Of a stretch of 64,000 bases of DNA, positions 46,330 through 57,123 are shown piece after piece (the stretch's first letter is position 1; the number at the start of each line of letters is the position of its first letter). The position numbers were made by a program, and so were the translations under genes. Source of the stretch: Rhizophagus clarus. Lineage: Eukaryota; Glomeromycota; Glomeromycetes; Glomerales; Glomeraceae. The DNA lies in NCBI GenBank assembly GCA_015698045.1, contig BLAL01000020.1, positions 744,001 through 808,000 of the forward strand, read 5' to 3'. Under the pieces are notes generated by a model, which was not told the origin of the DNA, made no database searches, and saw only the letters and a program-made list of their open reading frames with translations.

Positions 46330-47224
46330 CTATTTAATTTGAAAGAAAGTAAAATGTTAGTAATAAAAGTGTTAGTATGAATATTAGTAGAAGTGTTAGC
46401 AAAAGAAAAGGAACGTTAATAAAAAAATTTTTACATTAGAAAGTGTTAGTATTAATGTTAGTATGAAAGTTAGTAGAAGTAGAAAAGGAATGTCAATAAA
46501 AAAAAATATAAAGTATAAGTATTAATGTTAGTGTTAATGTTAGTAGAAGTGTTAGTAAAAGTAAGAAATAAAAAATGTTTAACAGTAGAACATTGTTAGT
46601 AGGAACGTTAGTAGGAGGAAACACATTAGAAAAAAATATTAGTAAGAGTGTTAACAGGATGGAAAAAGAAATTTCAACAAAAAATGTACCTTTGTATTTA
46701 TTTTTTAGAAAAACCAATAAAGTAAAAAACTCGATAGTAGAACATTGTTTAGGACGTTAGTGAGAAGAAATACATTGGAAAAATATATTAATAAGAGTGT
46801 TAAGAATAACATAATAATGGGAAAAGAAATTTCAACAAAAAATATACCTTTATCTTTATTTTTTAGACAAAAACAATAAAGTAAAAATTTGAGAGAGAGA
46901 GAAAAAAGGTTTGAAAAAAAAAAAAATGATAAATAAATAATTAAATCGTGATCGTGCAATCACATGATCAACAAAATTATCAATTTTTATTGGTTATTTG
47001 GGTAATATTATAAATAACATAATAATGGGAAAAGAAATTTCAACAAAAAATATACCTTTATCTTTATTTTTTAGACAAAACAATAAAGTAAAAATTTGAG
47101 GGAGAGAAAAAGTTTTTGAAAAAAAAAAAAAAAAAAATACGATAAATAAATAATTAAATCATGATCGTGCAATCACATGATCAACAAAATTATCAATTTT
47201 TATTGGTTATTTGGGTAATATTAT
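46330..47224 (+). repeat. GTTAGT-rich block and a 209-bp tandem duplication
   Basis: 46340-46640 is a degenerate array rich in GTTAGTA/GTTAGTRGAA motifs. 46805-47013 and 47014-47224 are near-identical direct copies (starting ATAACATAATAATGGGAAAA, ending TTGGGTAATATTAT), with a partial earlier copy at about 46655-46800. Nothing here looks coding. 47225-48036 is AT-rich; at 47491-47530 the 11-bp palindromic unit AACTCGAGTTG occurs three times. Confidence 0.7.
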
Positions 47225-48036
47225 ATTCAGCCACATCAGCCACAAAATCGGTCACCTATCGAATGCACAAGTCAATATTAGCGAAGAAGCACAAACTTGA
47301 TTATTCACTATTCGTGCTCAACTTGAGTTGATAATATTATTAAAAAATCACTGATTTTATTAAATTTATCAGAATTTTTATACCTAATTAAAGATGATTA
47401 AATTAAGTTTTACTACCGATTTCATTATAACATTACCAACTTTTTTGTTAATCTTGGATATTTTATTTTGAATTTAAATTGTTCGTTTTGAACTCGAGTT
47501 GAACTCGAGTTCAACTCGAGTTTAACTCGTTCGCTCAAGATCTTTGTGTAATGTATTGTAGATTCGTAATTGTTTTATTTGTAGTCTATAATTGGCAAAA
47601 GCTTATTAAATAAAAAACACTATTTATTTACGTATCTGTATTATTAGATTTTACCTTTTTTAGATTTGATATATAATTAAAAAGAAGACCTTTATCTTGA
47701 TATTTTGGAATCACGATCATAACAATTGAGTTTAGGTCGAGTTTAACTTGTTCATTGTGATTGATTGTATTGTAGATCCGTATCTGTATTATAATTAATA
47801 TAAAGAAGACAGATCATAACAATCATGACATATTTGAGAAATTAGAACAATTTACGTAAATGTTCTTGAAGGGTAATTAATATAATAATACAAGGTGATA
47901 AAAAATTGTTTTTAAAAAGAGGTTTCATCTTTTTTTTTTTCTTACAATAAATTTGTTGTCGTTATTTCTATTATATATTCTTTTTCTTAAAATTTGTTGC
48001 CGTTATTTTTTATTATTATATATTCTTTTTCTTAAA

Positions 48037-48643
48037 ATGCCCGCAAATTGGACTGATGCAATAACTGAATATTTAATAAGATATAGAAGGTAAAAAATTA
48101 AATGAAAACTAATAAATAACTTTGATCATATTCTAGTTTTTTTTTCTCTTACGTTTCCTGATCTAAAAATTAAATAAATAATGTAAAGGAGAAGGAACAA
48201 CTACTACCATGACATACCCGGGAGGGACCGTTCTGAATTCTGGGAGAGCCTAGCTCGAAGAATTCAGAGACAGTTCCGCGTGAGGTTCACTGGCCAACAG
48301 GTAGAAAGAAAGTGGAGAAACTTGGTCAGGAATTTTAATGTTAGTAAAATAATAATAAATCATAAAAAAAAAATAAAAAAAAATAAAAAATTAATAGTAT
48401 TAACATTTTTAGAATTTCTGTGAATGGAGGAATGGTGCGCGAAATGGAAGGTAGTCCCGGGAAGGAGAAAGATATTATAGGCAGTTCCGCACAAGGTTTT
48501 GGGACAGACCTGGTAATTATTAAGAATTTTTTTAATTTATATTTAAGTTATTTAAGTTCTAAATTTATATATATTTCTTAGGGAACCACCACAGTCGTAG
48601 GCGGCGTAGAAACACTGCGCATCGGTGGCCTCAGAATCCGTAA
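48037..48643 (+). CDS. Spliced Myb/SANT-like DNA-binding protein carried by the CACTG-ended element
   Basis: Four exons fit: 48037-48089, 48189-48339, 48413-48512 and 48582-48643, with donors GTAAAA, GTTAGT and GTAATT and acceptors TAAAG, TTTTTAG and TTCTTAG. The product begins MPANWTDAITEYLIRYRRRR and continues NNYYHDIPGRDRSEFWESLA, RRIQRQFRVRFTGQQVERKW, RNLVRNFNNFCEWRNGARNG, which has the W-(x)n-F-W-(x)n-W three-helix pattern of Myb/SANT-like (MADF-type) domains. A basic end follows (HHSRRRRRNTAHRWPQNP, TAA at 48641). One in-frame TAG (48452-48454) in exon 3 interrupts it, so it is either a pseudogene or spliced differently there. The final codon overlaps a possible donor (CC|GTAAAT, 48640), through which it could continue into the mini-exon array 700 bases downstream. 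It is GC-richer than its surroundings. It may bind the element's ends, as Myb-like partners do in Harbinger elements. Confidence 0.62.
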
Positions 48644-49344
48644 ATTATATTTTTTTATTTTTATTTTTTTTTTATTTTGTATTTTTATATTTTATTTTTA
48701 TTTTTATTTTTTATTTATTTTTATTATTTTTATTATTATTATTTTTATTTTTTATTATCTTTATTATTATTATTTTTATTAAATATATATATATATTATA
48801 TAGTCATCTAATTATTATTTTAATATTTTTACTATTTTATAATTTGATTTAATATCGGCCTATATTCAACTGAAATTAAAAAATTCGACCTCAATTATAA
48901 GTAATTAAAGCTTATTATAATAAATTGCTTTTATTCAATAAACATTCATTTTTTTTTTTATTAAAGTATTAATTAAATAAACAATCTGTCGTCATATATT
49001 ATATAATATATTGTAATGATGAAATGTCCCCAATAAATTTTTAAAAAAGGTACATTTAGGCGTGACAGATCTAATACCGCTGATTCTTCCAAAATGTTAC
49101 TAAAATCTTTCCATAGATCAAATTGAGAGAACTAATCTATCAATTTACAATATAAAATCTTGAAATAATCTTTCACATTTTCAAAATACGTGATCAAACT
49201 CATTTTTGCTAAACTGCCGAAACCTTTTGGCGTTTACACGCAATAGTTTTGGCATTTTAATTTAATTTGACGATCATTGATTATCATGATCGATCTATTT
49301 TTACGGTTTTCTAAACCATAATTTTTTTTTTATTTTTTTTTTAG

Positions 49345-49915
49345 GTTGCTGGACTCCCGGACTTGGAATGTAAGTTGGAATGGGTGGGGGGAATTTTTTT
49401 TTAATATTAAAGAAACGTTACTAACGTTTCTTTCTTTATTTTTTTTAGGTTGCCAGCCTTCTTGGACGAACTGGACTTGGGAAATGTAAGTTGGAAAGGG
49501 TGGTGATTTTTTTTAATATTAAAGAAATGTTACTAACGTTTCTTTCTTTATTTTTTTTAGGTTGCCGGCCTTCTTGGACGAACTAGACTTGGGAATGTAA
49601 GTTAGAAAGGGCGGGGGATTTTTTTTTAATATTAAAGAAATGTTACTAATGTTTCTTTCTTTATTTTTTTTAGGTTGCCGGCCTTCTTGGACGAACCGGA
49701 CTTGGGAATGTAAGTTGGAAAGGGTGGTGATTTTTTTTAATGTTAAAGAAACGTTACTAACATTTCTTTCTTTATTTTTTTCAGATTGCTGGACTCCGGA
49801 CTTGAAATGTAAGGAGAGAGGGAGGGATATTTTTTGAATATTAAAGAAACAGTTTAACGTTTCTTTTATTTATTTTAGGTTGCAGTTTCCCTTGTTCCTC
49901 TTGATCCTAACGTGA
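49345..49915 (+). other. Tandem array of six mini-exons with complete splice signals
   Basis: Five repeats of 94-113 bases, then a terminal exon. Candidate exons are 49345-49369 (25 nt), 49449-49485 (37), 49561-49596 (36), 49674-49709 (36), 49785-49808 (24) and 49879 onward. Each is preceded by a T-run ending in AG and (except the last) followed by GTAAGT or GTAAGG. Each intron has an inverted repeat, AAAGAAACGTTA/TAACGTTTCTTT, whose centre spells the branch-point consensus TACTAAC. Only one reading register stays open through all six: the two 36-nt exons then give MLPAFLDELDLG and MLPAFLDEPDLG, and the chain ends at TGA 49915. The first and fifth exons are shorter relatives lacking about 12 nt. 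It lies 3' of the Myb/SANT-like gene in the same element. Whether it is spliced, coding or decoy is unknown. Confidence 0.7.
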
Positions 49916-50964
49916 TCACGATTAAGAAAAGTTTGAGCAAACTTTTCTTAAAATTGTATTATAAATGACTGTAACTTTTTTATTAATTTATTGTAATAAA
50001 ATACGTAATAAAATAAAAATATTAACAATAATAATTATACTTTTAAACACTTTACAAAAAATTTATAAACTTGATAATGCATTCAATAAATAAGACAATA
50101 AAAATTTTTTAACTACATTAAACGAATTAAAAATTTCTAAAAAGAAAAATCTATAAAGAAAGTAAACTCTAAAAAATTTCTTAATACGTTATATAATATG
50201 AAATCTAATGTATTAAAATTTGTATCACATATCGGGTACCCGATATGTGTAAGATAGAACTGTATCCGATATATATTAAATAACATATCGGTGACCAATA
50301 GTTTAGATATCGGGGTCTTGGTAATTAGGCATATTTTGAAGTATAATAAATCGGGTACCCGATATGTAAAAATACCTGATATTTATCCGATTAGCCGCCG
50401 ATATATAAGTCCCTGATATGTACCCGATAGAATTGATTTTGACCAGTGGATTGTATAATAATAGTAACAATATTAATTGATTCGTTAATAAAATTTTCAA
50501 TTTAATTTTCATAAAGTTTATGCTTTTGTTCATTACAATTAAATAAAGTGTACAGTACATAAAGTGGAAATTTTAATTAGTACCAGATTTGGAAACTTTA
50601 ATTAGTACCAGGGTATATTTCAAGAATACCCAAATGTAACTTTGAATAATACCCCGGTACTATTTATGGGGGGTACTGTATGCAGCGCTATACGGTATAT
50701 ATAGCGTTAAAATAGAAAAATTTTTATTAGAAATTTATTTCCAAAACAATATATATAGATAAAAAAATTATAATAATGTATAAAATAAAATAACAAAATT
50801 ACATAATAAAAATAAAAATTATAGAATTTATAAACTCAATCAATCAAAAATATTTATTAATATGGCTAAAATTGTGAATTTTCTAAAACTTATTATAATA
50901 GAAATAATAATAAAAAATCAAAAAATACTAAAAAAAAATCTAAAACTATACCCAGCATCTCAAA

Positions 50965-52691
50965 ATGATTTGAATGGACTTGGCCTATAACGGGACAATT
51001 CGCTGAATTTATTCGTGTTTGCTCCCTTTCTTATATTAGCGTGTGGACAGATTTTTCACCTGTGCAAATTAGTAATCTTTGTAGCACTATTTGTAGACCG
51101 TCTCCAATAGTATCCAAATCAACTAAACCTAATACTCCTTGGAAAATGCCGATTCCTGAAAAAATAGGTTCAAATTAAAAAAAAAATTTTTTTTTTTTAA
51201 AAAAAAGAAAAAACTAATTTATTACCTGTAATCGATTATTGTAAAGATTCTGAACTAATAACAGATGAAACTAATAAAAATGAAAATAGAATAATAAAAG
51301 AAATAATAGCTAATGAAAGTGGTAATTATATTATAATTTTTTTTTTTTTAAAAAAAAAAATATCACTGATGGAAATAAATAATATTGGTGGATTTCTATA
51401 AAAAAAAGAAAAGGCCAAGTGATACTAATAGACTTACTAAATGTACAAATTATTTCGCCTATTTCAGAAAAATCTAATCTTATAATTGATTGTAAATTCA
51501 TTTAGTTGATAACGATGAATCATTTGAAACGTTGAACGCTAATAGAGATAATCCTCAACATACCGTATATCACGGGCCACAACACCCCCCTTATGCATAG
51601 TACCCCCCTCAAAAAATTTGCTAGAATTTTAAAGTATCCAGGTACTTTACATAAAGAATTCCAATTTAAAGCTTAAAATTTTGTAAAATACCTGGGGTAT
51701 AATACTAGGTTTATATATAATGCACAGTATATTCCAGATATATAAAAATGACCGAACAGTCAGTTTCAGTATTTTTTTGCATTTTTATATATATAAAAAT
51801 GCCAGAACAATTAGTTTCAGCATTTTTTTTACTTTACATATAAAAAATGTTAGAACAGTCAATTTCGGCATTTTTTTTTGCGTTTTTATATATATAAAAA
51901 TGCTGAAATAGTCAGTTTTGGCATTTTTTTTGCGTTTTTATATATATAAAAATGCCAGAATAATCAGTTTCAGCATTTTTTTTACTTTACATATAAAAAT
52001 GCCAGAACAGTTAGTTTTGGCGTTTCATCAATCTAATTAAACCTGGGTATTATACATGGCATGTACCCCGGGTATTTTAAAAATCCTGTACCTCCTATAT
52101 GTATAGTATCCACCTGTGTATAGTACCCCCAGGTACAGGCTAAAACCCCTAAAATTTGCAAGATACCCGGGGTATTATAGCCCGTAATATACGGTATATT
52201 TTTGCATATATAGTTCATAAGTCTATAATATTTTTGCGCTATTTATCAGATTAATTATTCTTGTGCTAATAATTTGTATATAAATCATACTAAATAAAGG
52301 ATTCTTTAGTGTTGAACAAGATTTTCCACTCAATAAAGGATGGGCTTTAAAAGAAAATCTAAAGCTTGGTAATAAAGGTGGAGGTAAACGTATATCGAAA
52401 AAAGTTGTTTAGTATTTACAAAGTTTTTTTTTAGCTGGAAATTTGAGAGCTGAAGATCAATATTCACCTAAAGATATGCATACCTCTTTGGAAAATTTAG
52501 TTATAGAAGGAGAACTCACTCTAGAAGAAATTTCAACGGTAAAAACTATCAAAGGATGGATAGAAAGGTATAGTACTTATTTTAAAAAAGAAGTGTCAGA
52601 AAAAGCATTGTTAAAGAATAATACAGAAAATGTAACAGTTGCTGAAAGTAGTAGTCAACAAAGGCCTTATAAGCTCCAAAAAAAAATTTAA
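50965..52691 (+). pseudogene. Unidentified gene remnant interrupted by a miniature pogo element
   Basis: Three coding-like blocks lie in order. 50965-51177 reads FEWTWPITGQFAEFIRVCSL and SVWTDFSPVQISNLCSTIC to a stop. 51225-51340 and 51360-51520 read VIDYCKDSELITDETNKN and KRKGQVILIDLLNVQIISPI. After the insertion at 51563-52194, 52295-52691 gives FFSVEQDFPLNKGWALKE, GGKRISKKVV-stop-YLQSFF, LAGNLRAEDQYSPKDMHTSL, STVKTIKGWIERYSTYFKKE and a TAA. The TAG between VV and YLQ is one C-to-T change from Gln. The C-terminal block feels like a repeated family of mycorrhizal fungi, but I cannot name a function. It may belong to a further transposon. No catalytic motif is evident. Confidence 0.5.
51563..52194. 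mobile_element. Pogo-type miniature element with internal hairpin array, 632 bp
   Basis: TIRs CCGTATATCACGGGCCACAA and CCGTATATTACGGGCTATAA. TA lies at 51561-51562 and 52195-52196. Subterminal TAGTACCCCC matches the pogo element at 43684, its likely family. The interior (51730-52025) has about six units of 55-65 bases, each with CAGTCAGTTTCAGCATTTTT and a GCATTTTTATATATATAAAA-type hairpin. Confidence 0.85.
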
Positions 52692-53055
52692 CACAAGAGA
52701 GATCAGTATACTATAATAAGCAAACTTACTATGAAATCCCAATTTCCTCCATATAAAACTTTATAGTTTACAAAAAAATAAATGGATTTTTTGATCAAAT
52801 TAGTTTTTCTAAGATCCTATACATGTATTGTAACTGTTAAATTACACAATTGTATAACAAATAAACTTTGTTTATAATAGCATAAAAATGATCACCATTC
52901 ATAATTATAATAAAATTGCGCCAGATTTTATTATGTAAATTCTATTGATTACATGCAGATCGGCAATTAATATTTAAAATTGATTTATAAAATTTATGGA
53001 TTGTATATGATTTTTTTTTATTAATATAATTAAAAATATATATTAGATATGTAAA

Positions 53056-53950
53056 CTCTCCCTGCTAATCATTACGCCCACTTTTCAGAAAAAATTTTTT
53101 CAAAATTAATTTTGAAAAACAGTTAAAAAACAGTAAACAAAGTATGGAAAACAATTTTTTTGTTTACATATTTATCTAGCTTACTTGATAGAAACAAATT
53201 TTAAAAACAAGAATGGTAAAAAACAGATGAGGACTCTTTGCTCACAAATGTCACAAAAGAGGTGCCGATGATGAATTCAAAGACCAAAACGTCTACAGAA
53301 GTTCTTACTGTTCAATAAGTGTACAGGAAATAAGTAGAAAGAGTTATCCAAGTAATAAGGAACAAGTTCTAGTTGTAGTACTTACTAGGACTTTTTGATG
53401 TAAAGTATATTTTAGAATATTATCAAAGCTTTTAATTTTTTCTCACTGGGTCTTATTAATAGCGTAGTCCTTCTTTTATGTAACATAGTGCAGTTGCAGT
53501 TATGTTTTGCATTGCCTATTTTTAAGCTATTTTATTTTAGAAGTATAGGGTGTTCTTTTTTTTAGTTTACTCTAAAGGTTTCGTTTGTATTTTCTTCTTG
53601 TTTATTTTTTTATTATACAAATTTTTCATTGGTTAATTTTGAAAGGATAGGGTTTGCGTGAGGGTGATTCCAGGCAGACTGAGGGGCCTAGTATATGTTA
53701 TTCCCTCTTTAATGGGATTGCACTATGGTGAATTAGTATGTACAGTATGGCTACATATTTTAACAAAGGGTCGTAGTGTCCCATGAGGAAGACATTGCTA
53801 TATTTTAAGTACTTCACCGAGAGATAGCATATTGATGATTTTTTAGTCATTAGCTATCTTATCATAGAGGTTAAATAATGTGACAATACAAGTCCTGAAA
53901 CCATTGTATTCATTTCTAACAAAATAATAAAAAAAAAAAAAAAAAAAAAA
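53056..53950 (+). mobile_element. Poly(A)-tailed retrocopy or truncated LINE, 895 bp
   Basis: A perfect 18-bp duplication, ATATATTAGATATGTAAA, lies at 53038-53055 and 53951-53968. The insert ends in about 20 A residues. A short coding end near the left (DEDSLLTNVTKEVPMMNSKT to TAA at about 53315) is followed by about 630 bases of untranslated-like, less AT-rich sequence, for example GGCAGACTGAGGGGCCTAG. This fits target-primed reverse transcription of an mRNA or LINE 3' end. The tail type (pure A) differs from the (TAAAAA)n element at 27833. Confidence 0.85.
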
Positions 53951-53969
53951 ATATATTAGATATGTAAAT

Positions 53970-54960
53970 TTTGCAATTAATTTGGATTTATATAAATTTT
54001 ATAGGCATATTTGTAATTTTTTAAAATTTAAAGATTTTGATTTTGAAAAAATATTTGTAATACTTAACAAAAATTTCTAAATATATTAATTAATAATCTG
54101 TACATGAGTTAAATAATAAAAACAATAATAAAATTTGATAGAAATTTATTATTTAAAAACTGCATTTCTGAACATATAATTATTCATAAATTTCATCAGC
54201 CAAATATTTAAAAACCATCATTTTGTTTTAATAAAATGGATTTTCACAGTTTTGCCATTAAAAAAAAGTTTAATTCCTAAAAGTTTGGTTTAATACTTTA
54301 ATACTAATATTAGTATTTGATTTATTCTACTTTTTAATATCCTATCTAATTATATTAGTATTAAAAGTTTCTTTATTAATTTCTTTAAATATAATATTGT
54401 ATAAAATATTAAATATAATTTACTAAAATTATTAAAATATTTTGATTTATTTTTTTTTTAAAACTAATTTATAATAAGTATATTTATAGGAATAGATCAA
54501 TCATTATTAAAAATTATTTCAAATATTATTTTTAATTAGAAATAAAAAAAAACAGTTATTAGTAGTAATTTAATAAAAAACAATTTATAATAACTTGCTA
54601 ATATTCTAATCCTATTTATTAATAATTAATATTTCAGTTATAAATAATAATAAAACTGGTTAAAAAATTACTACTATTATTTTATTTTCTGATTTATATC
54701 ATTTTTATTTAAGGATTTTCTTAATACATTCTTATTCTTATAAAGCTAATAGTCTACATTTATTAGAATTATAATAATCATTTTAAAAAATAAATAATAA
54801 TATTATTTTTAAGTTATCAATCCTCCAATTCAGATTCTATTCATCATTATTTTTTCAATTTTAGTGTTTACAGTATTATTTAAAAAAAAAAGATAAAAAA
54901 ATTTATATCAAAAAATCCTAAATCCTAAAACAAAAAAAAAAAAAAAAAATTCTAAATGGC
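53970..54960. other. AT-rich gene-free stretch
   Basis: Alternating A/T sequence with long T- and A-runs. No terminal repeats, coding-like frames or RNA signatures were recognised. Confidence 0.5.
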
Positions 54961-55068
54961 TAAAAAGAAAAGAATTAGCTAAAGATTAAGAGCGGTCCCA
55001 TCCCGTCAAACAATCTCCACTAATCTCAGCAAGATACCTTCAGTAAGCCATGCACCTTTCCGGTGTTT

Positions 55069-55752
55069 CTACTTCGGAGGAATGTTGTTAAGGTTGGGTC
55101 GCCATTTCATTGTGATCCTACACGGGGATTCTTCATTGATTCCATTAGGGCCGGAAATTTTTCTTCGCCTTGTTCTTCTGAGACGAGAGGTCGGAACCTT
55201 GATCTTTCTTTCATCTTCCGAATCTCGTTTTTCAGACATGGGGAGTGTAAGTCTTACCAATTGCTTTTTGCAAGTTTTGAAGTAGGTTACTATCTTGCGT
55301 TGTTTATCCTCAGTGTGAATAAAAAATTTTGTATTGAATCTGGTAATCAGTTCATGCGTAAAATTGTTAAAAGTAAATAGAGCGGCGGAGGTTATACTAT
55401 CTGATATAGTCGCCTGAATCTTACACGTTCTTTCCGTTCTTGAAGATTCCATTCCGCTGGGTACCATCTGGCAAGCGAACCGGCGAGTAGTGCGGTCCAA
55501 GCACCAGATTCCCAGGAGTTCCAGCAAGCATTATTCATTACGATCTTGACTCGCAGCGTCTTGTATTTCTTCTATGTCTTCACAACGTTCTCCCCAAAAT
55601 TTCAGTTCTTGGAGTATCTTGCAGTTATCCAGCTGACCGGTATATCGTATACAACTATATCCTTTAATTTGGCAAGAGGTGGGACTTCAGGGTTGTATCT
55701 GGTAATAATGTTGGACGCTTCTTGGACAGATCTTTTAGACGAAGTCATCTCA
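55069..55752 (-). pseudogene. Frameshifted remnant resembling a retrotransposon ORF1/RNA-binding protein
   Basis: A GC-richer island. From ATG at 55752 the minus strand reads MT, SSKRSVQEASNIITRYNPEV, DIVVYDIPVSWITARYSK, then stops. The next frame gives KILQELKFWGERCEDIEEIQ. The first frame resumes with KKYKTLRVKIV and ALLAGSLARWYPAEWNLQER. The other frame (55527-55069) gives the C-terminal half (FNNFTHELITRFNTKFFIHT, TYFKTCKKQL) and a basic tail (SRLRRTRRRKI), ending at TAG. The pattern VYDIP...LRVKI...W...ARWYPAEW...ERKER looks like an RRM-like ORF1/gag-type protein common in repeats of mycorrhizal fungi. The identity is my inference. At least three frame changes show decay. The plus-strand frames here are shadows. 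Confidence 0.45.
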
Positions 55753-55769
55753 TGAGTGGAATCATTATC

Positions 55770-57010
55770 AGATTTTTTGATTATATTGAATAAAGTTATT
55801 AAATGTATAAAAAATTAAATATGCTTGTATAAGTGATATTCAAGTTTTCTTCTTGATAGAAGAATATAATATAATAATACAGTTAAGATAATTAATTAAA
55901 TTTATACTAATCATTTAATGAATATTGACCAACTTATAAAAGTCCACTTGATTGTCATATTCACCATCATCTTGACCAATATAAATTGGTGATTACTCCA
56001 ACTATTAAATACTAACTCTAAGGAAAAACTATAACTACGTCACTCCTTCAGCTTCATTATAATAAAAATCAAAAATGTTAAATTCTTGAGCTGTATTACC
56101 GCCCTAAACAATATTTCCTTAAAGTTTCGCGCGTAAGATTGGAAAGTTTCTATTCATTCTGTGATTATAACAATTAGGAACTTGAAATATATTTTTCGTC
56201 TAAGGTCATAAAGAAATCCAAATATGCAAAATAAAACCATTCTTTGACTTGACTTCATTAGTAGGAGTGCTAATAAGAAAGCCTTTCCATCCACATTTCC
56301 TTTCAAAAATATTGAAACGAGATCCAATACTAATCATAAGAAATATTGATCATGAGAAAACCGATTACAACTCTATGGCTTCATTTAATATATGTTAAAG
56401 AAAATATTTTTTCTCTGTCTCTCTCAATTTGAGGGAAAATTTTAATGTTTGTCATAAGAAAAACATTTCCGGCCCTAACTTTGACTTCATTATCTAATAA
56501 GTGTTAAAAGAATAACTTTCTCCGTCTCTATTTCTTCTAAAACTATGAAAGTAAGATTTAATCAAAAGACAGTCTCACCCAGTCTAAAGAAATCTTAAAT
56601 TTTTGATTCTCTTCAATAACAAATTTTTTTTGATATGTGGATATATCACCAGCTCCCCTGATCAAAGATTTGTTTTTTTTTCTCTAAAGAGAGTTGCTTT
56701 CTTTTTTGACTATTACATGAACATATTGAATTAGGAATTGTTTAATATGATAGTATATTTTTGTATATTGTTAATGACATTTTGTTGGATTCGTAGGAGA
56801 ATCTGATCCTAGAGTTCCCGAACCCGTGCCCATTCTATAATATAGAATTTATAAACATCGATTAAATAAGCTATTTGATACACAATAGGATTTGTCATGT
56901 TTGATGTAATCTTCCATTTAATGCTAATCTAATCAAACTAAGGAAATTTGCGCAATTTCTCCAAAGGTATTGCTCTACCAATTCGTACATAAACTGTTAA
57001 ATTAATTATT
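55770..57010. other. Unassigned stretch with no recognisable gene
   Basis: Less AT-extreme than the transposon field, with some GC-containing blocks (for example GAGTTCCCGAACCCGTGCCC near 56815), but stops interrupt all frames. It might be intergenic host sequence or strongly decayed coding DNA. Confidence 0.4.
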
Positions 57011-57013
57011 TGT

Positions 57014-57123
57014 TTATTTCATCATTTGTTTGTTATATTCATCAACGCCGACATTATTGTCTGAACAAGTGTCATTTCTCGAACGCAGCTCTTGATCACA
57101 ATCCGTTTCTTCAATTGCATTTC
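57014..57123 (-). CDS. Probable last exon of an unidentified gene
   Basis: On the minus strand an acceptor (TTAAAATACAG, cut before 57123) is followed by an open frame of 35 residues, NAIEETDCDQELRSRNDTC then SDNNVGVDEYNKQMMK, ending at TAA 57014-57016. The acidic, polar, codon-diverse sequence looks like a real protein C-terminus. No upstream exon was found in the next 300 bases, so the gene is either long-introned or broken. Confidence 0.35.

Larger units (their letters stand above)
45720..50448 (+). mobile_element. CACTG-ended (CACTA/CMC-like) element, 4729 bp
   Basis: TIRs CACTGGTCAAAATAGATG and CACTGGTCAAAATCAATT, with a 3-bp duplication GAT at 45717-45719 and 50449-50451. CACTA/CACTG tips with 3-bp targets are characteristic of the CMC (CACTA) superfamily. 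Both subterminal regions (45735-46050 and 50215-50430) are crowded with TATCGGGTAC/GTACCCGATA motifs, another CACTA habit. No transposase is recognised. It instead carries a Myb/SANT-like spliced gene (48037-48643) and a mini-exon array (49345-49915). PIF/Harbinger elements also have 3-bp targets and a Myb-like protein, so the class is not certain. Confidence 0.75.
43684..50695 (+). mobile_element. Second pogo/Tigger element, split by a CACTG-ended element
   Basis: TIRs CCATATAGCGCTGCATATAG and CCGTATAGCGCTGCATACAG, then TACCCCC. TA lies at 43682-43683 and 50696-50697. Without the nested 4729-bp element it is about 2.28 kb. GGTACT/AGTACC repeats occupy both subterminal parts (43715-43830, 50580-50680). 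An AATAAAG signal (about 50543) follows the transposase. 50700-50950 beyond it is AT-rich without a gene. Confidence 0.9.

Noticed and set aside
46340-46640. GTTAGT-rich block as interstitial telomere repeat
   Set aside because: The motif is degenerate, not TTAGGG/TTAGG, and lies inside a transposon.
49640-49837. 65-codon frame across the mini-exon array
   Set aside because: It runs through introns and T-runs; splice signals give a better explanation than a continuous frame.
56810-56840. GC-rich GTTCCCGAACCCGTGCCC as a tRNA or LTR piece
   Set aside because: No cloverleaf pairing, A-box or matching second LTR could be found around it.
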